Below are positions 5,696 through 11,185 of a stretch of DNA of 11,185 nucleotides, piece after piece. The notes below the pieces were generated by a model. That model was not told the origin of the DNA. It searched no databases and saw only the letters and a list, made by a program, of their open reading frames with translations. Every line of letters starts with the position of its first letter. Position 1 is the stretch's first letter. Where the stretch lies: contig CALFVM010000099.1 of assembly GCA_937928665.1 (NCBI GenBank), positions 1-11,185 on the forward strand, read 5' to 3'. Both the position numbers and the translations under genes were made by a program. This stretch comes from an uncultured Candidatus Methylacidiphilales bacterium (GTDB taxonomy: Bacteria > Verrucomicrobiota > Verrucomicrobiia > Methylacidiphilales > CALFVM01).

Positions 5696-8600
5696 ATGGA
5701 TGCCCTTTACGTGATCTCCGGATTCCTCGGTCTGCTCATCTTTGGGCAGGCACTCAGAATCCAGAAGCGGGAACAGGCCCAACGGTGGTGGTTCCTCGCC
5801 GCCTTCGGTCTCTGTCATACGGCTGACTCATGGTTGATCTTAGGCGATCTGCTCACCCCGAACACCCCTGTGCCCCCCGGCTTCATCTTGGCCGCCCGCT
5901 TGGGTGCCTCTATCGCCTTATTGGCCTTTGGGGTGCTTTCCCTTGGCTACAGAAAACGCCTGGACCTCGGCCGGGAGGATCTTTTCCCGATCTTCTGGTT
6001 GCTTCTGATTGCCGTCGCCTGTGCCTGGGGCTGGCGGGATAACCGGTGGGCAGGGCTCGACGCTGTCCTCCGCCACGGGTTGGTCCTTCCCGCCGGACTT
6101 CTTGCCTTCGTATCGCTTCTGCCGTCGCTGAATCGGGGCGCACTTTGGCAGCGGGTCGTCGCCGGTTTTTCGGCCTTCGGTTGGCTCATTTACGCGCTGA
6201 CGACCGGGTTGGCCGTCCCCTCCGATGCCCTGACCTCGATCGGGCTGGCCTGGAGCCAGGACGGCCTCGACGCCGCCGCCTGGACCGGCTCGGCAGCTCT
6301 TATGACCGTTTGGATCGGGCTTTGGATTCCCGAGTGGCACCGGGTGCCGCAGACGGCGAGGGCTCAATCCGCCTTGCTTTGGATGCAGCCGGTCTTTTTG
6401 GCTGTGGCGATTGTCCTCGGCCTCCTTTTGGCCCGTTGGCAGGCGGAGTTCCACTTGGAGAAGTTCCGAGAGCAGGCGGAAACGACAGTGTTCCAGTTTC
6501 GGACGGCACTTTCGATGCAAGGTTACCCGACCGCCGACCTTGGGCCCGAGTTCGAGGCCCTCGTGGCCTCACATCTCCGCGACTACAGTCCCATCTCCGG
6601 AGAACGCATCCTCTACACCATCCTCAAGGAAGACCAGCGGCTTGTTTTCGGGCCAAGCTTCGGCCAACCCACCCGAGGCAAATGGCCTCCAGCGGCGTCT
6701 TTTTCCATCACGAACAAGGACAGGGCTGTGTTCGAGCGGGGAGAAGCTTACGTGGCCGGACCGAACGCTGGAGGGGGGCGGTTCCTGACTGCCGTGACTC
6801 CGGTTCAGGATCCAGCCACGGGCGAGGTGATCATGGCACTGGGGATGGAGATCAATCCCAGCGAGTGGAATCAGGAAAGGCAAACGGCTCGCAGGGTTCC
6901 CCTCATCGCCACCCTTGTCCTTGGTCTGCTCTGTCTGGCCAGCTTCTCGCAAACGATCCGGATTGGCCTGGCACTCCGGGCACCTCACCTCCTGATGGAA
7001 AGCGTGGCCGTGATAGCCTTCGGCGTTCTTCTCACCGGGACCGCCGCCTGGGTTGTGGCGGATCGCAGCCAGACCGTCCGCACTGCCGACTTGCAACAAA
7101 CTGCCACCACGATGGCCATCTTTCTCGGAAACCAGATTGAACAGACGATCCGGAATTTGGAAATCATCGCTCGCCAGCTGGAGGGTGCCCCGCCGACACA
7201 GGAACGCTTCCTTAAAGCCTGGCAAGTCACCGCGGTCAGTCGCGCCCACCCCGCATGGGTCTTGATCGCTCCGGACGGGAGCGTCACAGCCGTCGCGGGG
7301 CCGCAGTCGGAATACTCAGCCCCACCCGTCCGCGTCGGTACCCGGTTTCCGGGCATCGCCCTTCCGCCCAACCGCGTCGTCGCCGTCAGCTCCCCCGAAA
7401 CGGGTCACGCCCTCCTCGCTGCCGTCCCCGGCCAGCCCGGGTGGCGGGTCGGCGCAACCTGTGAACCCTTCCTCATGCTCAAGATTGCCCACGGGCGTCT
7501 TGGCCCGGCCGGAAACAGCATCGAGGCGGCACTGTTTGATCTCCGCGCCTCCGACCGGGAGGCCGTCGCCACACTGCCGGGTTACGCCGCCACCCGCGGC
7601 GGGCAACGGGCTGCGGCTCCGGTCTTTTTCGGTGACCGAACCTGGGCCGTATGGGCGGGACTCCCGCCCACTTCGAGATGGTTGGTCGCTGAGGTCGCTC
7701 TGGCATTTTTGGCCGGAGCCGTTGTCACCGGCATGACCCTGCTGGTCGTGATCTATTTAAAACGACGCCAGCGGGACCTTGAGGCCGAGGTTTCTGAGCG
7801 AACGTCCGAACTCCGAGTCCGCGAGGCTGAAGCCCGCGATCTCTACGAGCGCTTGCAACGCATTGCCGCCCAGGTTCCCGGCGTTGTTTTCCAGCTCAAA
7901 CGCAGTACCGACGGGGTTCTCTCGTTTCCCTACCTGAGCGAGGCGGCCCGCCATGCGTTCGGCATTCCCGCTCATCGGTTGCTGGCTGACGCCGCCCTGG
8001 CCTTCGAGCGGGTCGATTCCCGCGACCGCAGCCGCTTCATGACCTCTCTGGAGGAGTCTGCCCGCGATATGGCTCCATGGCGGGAGGAGTTTCGCCTCGA
8101 CCGCCCCGGCACGGGCGAAGCCTGGTTTGAAGGCTCGGCCATCCCCCAACGAATCCCGGACGGTGCGGTGGTCTGGTCCGGAGTCCTCTACGACATCACC
8201 GAGCGGAAGCGACACGAGAGCGAACTGCTCTTCCGGGCTCATTTTCAGGAACTCCTCACCGAAATGGCAGGAAGCTTTCTCGTCGCGGGCACCGATGGGA
8301 TCGACACAACTTTTAACCATTTGCTTGAACGGGTGGGAACCTTCGTCGGGGCAGACCGGGCCTACTTGTTTCAGTTCAACCGGGCCCGCCGGACCGCTTC
8401 GAACACCCACGAATGGTGCGCACCCGACGTTCAACCGCAAAGGCATCACCTCCAGGACATCCCGTTCGATCGGATTCCCGAAGTTATCGAAAGCCAGATG
8501 GCCGGGCGGCAGTTCTTCGTTCCCGACGTGTCCGCCATGGCACCAAGTGAGTTCAAGTCCAGTCTCCAAAGCCAGAACATCCAGAGTCTGATTCTCCTCC

Positions 8601-10336
8601 CCTTAATCAATGAAGGTGACTGCTTTGGCTTCGCCGGGTTTGACGCCGTCCGTGCCCCTCGCCACTGGCAGGAGCACGAAATCAGCCTACTTAGGGTCAT
8701 GGCATCCATGGTGACCCAGATGCTTCTCCGCCGCAAAGACGAGCAGGCTCTGCGCGAGTCCGAGGACCAGCTCCGGCGCAACTGGGAGTTCACCCGCACC
8801 CTCCTCAACGCCATCCCCACCCCGGTCTTTTACATGGACCGCGAAGGCCGGTTCATCGGCTGCAACCGCTCCTACCTCGACTTCACCGGACGAACCGTCG
8901 AAACCTTCGCGGGCAAATCCGTTTTCGACCTGTTCGATCTCGACCAGGCCGAGGAGCACCACGCCAAAGATCTTGAACTTCTCCGAACCGGCGAGCGCCA
9001 AAGCTACGAAGGCACCATGCTGGACATGCTCGGACGCAAACGGGAAGTCGTTTTCAACCGGGACGTTTTCCGGAATGAAAAGGGTGAGATCACCGGACTG
9101 GTGGGCTCCTTCATCGATATTTCCCGGGTCCGCAAAGCCGAGCAAGAACAGCGAGAGATGGAGCGGCAGTTACTCCATTCCCAAAAGCTCGAAAGCCTTG
9201 GCGTCCTGGCCGGTGGCGTGGCCCACGACTTCAACAACATCCTCCTCGCGATCACCGGTAACCTGGAGCTCGCCCGACTCGATCTTCCCGAGGACTGCGC
9301 GGCACGCCAGGCCGTTGATGACGCCTTCTTGGCCACCAGCCGCGCCGTTGATCTCACCCGCCAAATGCTCGCCTACTCCGGCAAGGGCCATTTCGTTGTC
9401 CAAGACGTCGACATCAATCGCCTCATCACCGAGAACCTCGCCATCTTCAAAGCTGCCGTCGCAAAAAACGTCTCTTTCGAGCATGAACTCTCCCCTGATC
9501 TTCCCCCGATCAAGGCCGATATCGGTCAGGTTCAGCAGATCATCATGAACCTCATCACCAATGGTTCCGAAGCCGTCGGCACCAAACCCGGTTCAGTCAA
9601 GATCACTTCATACGTCGCCAACTTCACCGTCGGCGAACTCGCCGCTTGCCGAGGCGATGTCATTCCGGAACCGGGTCAGTTCGTCGTCCTCCAGGTCTCC
9701 GACACCGGGACCGGCATGGACACCACCACCCTCGCCCGCATCTTTGAACCCTTCTTCAGCACCAAGTTCACTGGACGTGGGCTCGGAATGGCAGCCGTCC
9801 TCGGCATTCTCCGCGGCCACAAAGGCGGCGTGCTTATCGATTCCCGGCCTGGTGAAGGCACCCGCGTCCGTATTCTCTTCCCGGCGGTCGCTCCTGACCA
9901 TCCCGCTCCCGAAACCCAAACCGCATCGCGTCACGTCGGAGCCGCACGCAAACTGCATGGCAGAATTCTCCTTGCCGACGACGAGGAAGAAGTCCGCCAC
10001 GTCTGCACCAAGCTCCTTGAGCGGATCGGCCTGGAGGTTCACGCCGTCGCCGACGGAGTGGAAGCCGTCCTGGCCGTCGAGGCGCAACCGTTTGGATTCG
10101 ATCTGGCCCTGCTCGACCTCACCATGCCAAACATGGACGGGCTCTCCACCCTCGCCTACCTCTCCAAACACTACCCGAAACTCCCTGTCATTCTCACCAG
10201 CGGCTACACCCGAGAGGACGTCGCCAGCAGCGGTGGAGCCGATACCTGTGCTGGCTTCGTCCAAAAACCGTTCCGCCTCGAGGCCCTCCAAGCCGAACTC
10301 ACCCGAGTCTTAACTGCATCCAGCTTTCGCGGTTGA
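5696..10336 (+). CDS. hybrid sensor histidine kinase with polytopic membrane sensor, two extracytoplasmic regions, PAS-GAF-PAS and receiver
   Basis: 1546 residues from ATG 5696 (an in-frame ATG at 5651 would add 15). Order: about eight hydrophobic segments (4-247); extracytoplasmic region 248-400, ending in a PAS-like GRFLTAVTPVQDPATGEV stretch; membrane segments 401-419 and 432-455; second extracytoplasmic region 456-663; membrane segment 664-687; coiled linker; PAS 1 (about 720-840, ending LYDITERK); GAF (855-1007); PAS 2 (1032-1147); HisKA with phospho-accepting H1177 in GGVAHDFNNIL; HATPase with N box (N1285, N1289), D1336 in DTGTGMD, FEPFFSTK and GRGLGM; receiver with D1428/D1429, phospho-acceptor D1474, T1501 and K1524. 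All catalytic residues are intact. It should sense envelope or external cues and pass phosphate from H1177 to its own receiver. No phosphotransfer (Hpt) domain or output regulator is adjacent, so the next partner lies elsewhere. No Shine-Dalgarno is seen at either start. Confidence 0.92.
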   Translation: MDALYVISGFLGLLIFGQALRIQKREQAQRWWFLAAFGLCHTADSWLILGDLLTPNTPVPPGFILAARLGASIALLAFGVLSLGYRKRLDLGREDLFPIFWLLLIAVACAWGWRDNRWAGLDAVLRHGLVLPAGLLAFVSLLPSLNRGALWQRVVAGFSAFGWLIYALTTGLAVPSDALTSIGLAWSQDGLDAAAWTGSAALMTVWIGLWIPEWHRVPQTARAQSALLWMQPVFLAVAIVLGLLLARWQAEFHLEKFREQAETTVFQFRTALSMQGYPTADLGPEFEALVASHLRDYSPISGERILYTILKEDQRLVFGPSFGQPTRGKWPPAASFSITNKDRAVFERGEAYVAGPNAGGGRFLTAVTPVQDPATGEVIMALGMEINPSEWNQERQTARRVPLIATLVLGLLCLASFSQTIRIGLALRAPHLLMESVAVIAFGVLLTGTAAWVVADRSQTVRTADLQQTATTMAIFLGNQIEQTIRNLEIIARQLEGAPPTQERFLKAWQVTAVSRAHPAWVLIAPDGSVTAVAGPQSEYSAPPVRVGTRFPGIALPPNRVVAVSSPETGHALLAAVPGQPGWRVGATCEPFLMLKIAHGRLGPAGNSIEAALFDLRASDREAVATLPGYAATRGGQRAAAPVFFGDRTWAVWAGLPPTSRWLVAEVALAFLAGAVVTGMTLLVVIYLKRRQRDLEAEVSERTSELRVREAEARDLYERLQRIAAQVPGVVFQLKRSTDGVLSFPYLSEAARHAFGIPAHRLLADAALAFERVDSRDRSRFMTSLEESARDMAPWREEFRLDRPGTGEAWFEGSAIPQRIPDGAVVWSGVLYDITERKRHESELLFRAHFQELLTEMAGSFLVAGTDGIDTTFNHLLERVGTFVGADRAYLFQFNRARRTASNTHEWCAPDVQPQRHHLQDIPFDRIPEVIESQMAGRQFFVPDVSAMAPSEFKSSLQSQNIQSLILLPLINEGDCFGFAGFDAVRAPRHWQEHEISLLRVMASMVTQMLLRRKDEQALRESEDQLRRNWEFTRTLLNAIPTPVFYMDREGRFIGCNRSYLDFTGRTVETFAGKSVFDLFDLDQAEEHHAKDLELLRTGERQSYEGTMLDMLGRKREVVFNRDVFRNEKGEITGLVGSFIDISRVRKAEQEQREMERQLLHSQKLESLGVLAGGVAHDFNNILLAITGNLELARLDLPEDCAARQAVDDAFLATSRAVDLTRQMLAYSGKGHFVVQDVDINRLITENLAIFKAAVAKNVSFEHELSPDLPPIKADIGQVQQIIMNLITNGSEAVGTKPGSVKITSYVANFTVGELAACRGDVIPEPGQFVVLQVSDTGTGMDTTTLARIFEPFFSTKFTGRGLGMAAVLGILRGHKGGVLIDSRPGEGTRVRILFPAVAPDHPAPETQTASRHVGAARKLHGRILLADDEEEVRHVCTKLLERIGLEVHAVADGVEAVLAVEAQPFGFDLALLDLTMPNMDGLSTLAYLSKHYPKLPVILTSGYTREDVASSGGADTCAGFVQKPFRLEALQAELTRVLTASSFRG

Positions 10337-10350
10337 GCGGGTCAGGGGCC

Positions 10351-10369
10351 GAGGCTAAGCTCATGCCTC
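10351..10369 (+). promoter_or_regulatory. short hairpin next to the YebC start codon
   Basis: GAGGC (10351-10355) and GCCTC (10365-10369) form a perfect 5-bp stem with a 9-nt loop, ending one base before the ATG at 10371. The GAGG in the left arm is the only Shine-Dalgarno-like run nearby, and pairing would mask it. In the 34-bp gap between the kinase stop and the YebC start I see no transcription terminator, so read-through from the kinase is possible. A five-pair stem can occur by chance; function is a guess. Confidence 0.2.
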
Positions 10370-10370
10370 C

Positions 10371-11102
10371 ATGGGAAGACAATGGTTACATGCCAAACGG
10401 GCCGTAGCCGGGCTGAAAAAGTCCCGGACCACCGGCAAATTCGTCCGGGACATCATGATCGCCGCCAAAAACGGTGGTCCCGATCCAGCTCTCAATGCCC
10501 AGCTCGCCACCGCTGTTGAGAAAGCCAAGAAGGAAAGTGTCTCCCGCGATGTCATCGAACGCGCCATCAAAAAAGGGGCCGGCGTCGGCGATGAGCGCCT
10601 CGCCATCGAACAAGTTTTCTTCGAAGGCTACGCCCCCCACAAAATCCCTGTCATCGTCGAAGTCCAGACCGACAACCAAAATCGGACCGCACCCGAAATC
10701 CGTGTTCTCTTCAAAAAAGGCCAGCTTGGTGCCTCCGGCAGTAACAAGTTTCTCTTCGACCAGGTCGGTCTGGTCGAGGCCCATCATCCCGACACCTCCA
10801 CCGATCCTGAGGAAGCCGCCATCGAAGCCGGTGCCAATGAAGTCGAGCCCCTGTCCCACGAGCAAAACGACGATATTCCCGAGGGCGTTCTCGGTGCCAA
10901 GTTCATCACCGACCGCACCTCCGTTCACGCCGTGTCCACCTGGCTCTCCAGCCACGGCTGGACCGTGGTGACCAGCGAAATGGGCTTCCTTCCCAAGTCC
11001 TATCCCGACCTCACCGACGAACAACGTGCCGAAGTCGGTGAATTCCTCCAGACCCTCGACGAACATGACGACGTCCACCGCGTCTGGGCCGCTGTCCGGT
11101 GA
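10371..11102 (+). CDS. YebC/PmpR (TACO1) family protein, divergent N-terminus
   Basis: 243 residues, normal length for the family. The family was long annotated as transcriptional regulators; characterised members act in translation, TACO1 in mitochondria and YebC in relieving ribosome stalling at proline runs. Conserved blocks: KFVRDIMIAAKNGGPDPALN (25-44, family consensus EI..Aa..GG.DP..N), VIERAIKKGAG (60-70), FFEGYAPHKIPVIVE followed by TDNQNRTAPEIR (83-110), a GASGSNKFLFDQVG region (119-132) and EAAIEAGANEVE (147-158). The N-terminus reads MGRQWLHAKRAV instead of the usual MxGHSKWxxIKxRK, which marks a distinct subfamily I associate with Verrucomicrobiota. The ATG at 10371 has no good Shine-Dalgarno but is fixed by the conserved MGRQW start. 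It follows the kinase by 34 nt and its stop overlaps the next gene's start by 4 nt. Cytoplasmic. Confidence 0.9.
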   Translation: MGRQWLHAKRAVAGLKKSRTTGKFVRDIMIAAKNGGPDPALNAQLATAVEKAKKESVSRDVIERAIKKGAGVGDERLAIEQVFFEGYAPHKIPVIVEVQTDNQNRTAPEIRVLFKKGQLGASGSNKFLFDQVGLVEAHHPDTSTDPEEAAIEAGANEVEPLSHEQNDDIPEGVLGAKFITDRTSVHAVSTWLSSHGWTVVTSEMGFLPKSYPDLTDEQRAEVGEFLQTLDEHDDVHRVWAAVR

Positions 11103-11185
11103 AAATCGCCCGCTTCCTCAACCCCGGCGGTGAACTCCACCTCGGCATTCCTCTCGGCGACGGAGAAGCCGAGCTGGTCGCGGGT
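11099..11185 (+). CDS. probable fumarylacetoacetate hydrolase-family protein, N-terminal 29 residues only
   Basis: A GTG at 11099 overlaps the YebC stop (GTGA, 11099-11102) and the frame stays open to the right edge. The 29 residues visible begin MKIARFLNPGGELHLGIPLG and continue GDGEAELVAG. A start of the form MKIxRFL followed by a short strand containing a GxxxGD turn is typical of the small N-terminal domain of fumarylacetoacetate hydrolase-family enzymes, which cleave or isomerise acylpyruvates. The catalytic EXE metal site would lie outside the window, so the assignment rests on this short stretch alone. The 4-nt overlap suggests coupling to YebC translation. No Shine-Dalgarno is visible. 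Confidence 0.55.
   Translation, partial: MKIARFLNPGGELHLGIPLGDGEAELVAG

Noticed and set aside
6046..7140. Plus-strand frame of 364 codons inside the kinase gene
   Set aside because: Arg/Gly/Pro-rich shadow frame; the kinase frame is continuous through the region with membrane segments and sensor motifs.
9608..10291. Minus-strand frame of 227 codons opposite the histidine kinase and receiver domains
   Set aside because: It is the reverse shadow of highly conserved HATPase and receiver sequence, with Gly/Asp/Glu bias and no domain.

Overview
The window is gene-dense, GC-rich bacterial chromosome with almost no intergenic space. The 5'-end permease, the TPR / metallophosphoesterase / family 9 glycosyltransferase run, and a YebC protein starting MGRQW rather than the usual MxGHSKW all fit a Verrucomicrobiota (PVC-group) chromosome. 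That placement is by recognition of protein families, not by a marker gene. I see no rRNA, tRNA, CRISPR array, insertion sequence, integrase or phage gene.

Layout. (1) Positions 1-3275, plus strand: a tight run of ABC-2 permease (cut by the left edge), membrane-anchored TPR protein, calcineurin-like metallophosphoesterase and family 9 glycosyltransferase. All three junctions are 4-nt stop/start overlaps (ATGA, GTGA, GTGA), so the genes are very probably one translationally coupled operon. (2) Positions 3289-5580, minus strand: a GT-B-like glycosyltransferase followed 57 nt later by a MoxR-type AAA+ ATPase. This unit converges on the first with only 13 bp between stop codons. (3) Positions 5581-5695: the longest intergenic stretch, about 115 bp, a divergent control region carrying two small inverted repeats. 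(4) Positions 5696-10336, plus strand: one very large hybrid sensor histidine kinase with a polytopic N-terminus, two extracytoplasmic sensor regions, PAS, GAF, PAS, HisKA, HATPase and a C-terminal receiver. (5) Positions 10371-11185, plus strand: a divergent YebC/TACO1-family protein, overlapped by 4 nt by the start of a probable fumarylacetoacetate hydrolase-family gene cut by the right edge.

How they may work together. The first operon joins a membrane transporter subunit to a heptosyltransferase-like enzyme and two accessory proteins, which suggests cell-envelope work, but the link is context only. The second glycosyltransferase shares its upstream region with the sensor kinase, so co-regulation is possible but not shown. 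The MoxR ATPase lacks the DUF58/VWA partners that normally follow it. YebC is a translation or transcription factor and the last gene is metabolic; neither has an evident tie to the rest.

I found no convincing new defence, mobile or RNA system. The points most worth a second look are the four-gene coupled cassette with its uncharacterised TPR partner, the architecture of the kinase, the hairpins sitting at translation starts, and the partnerless MoxR.
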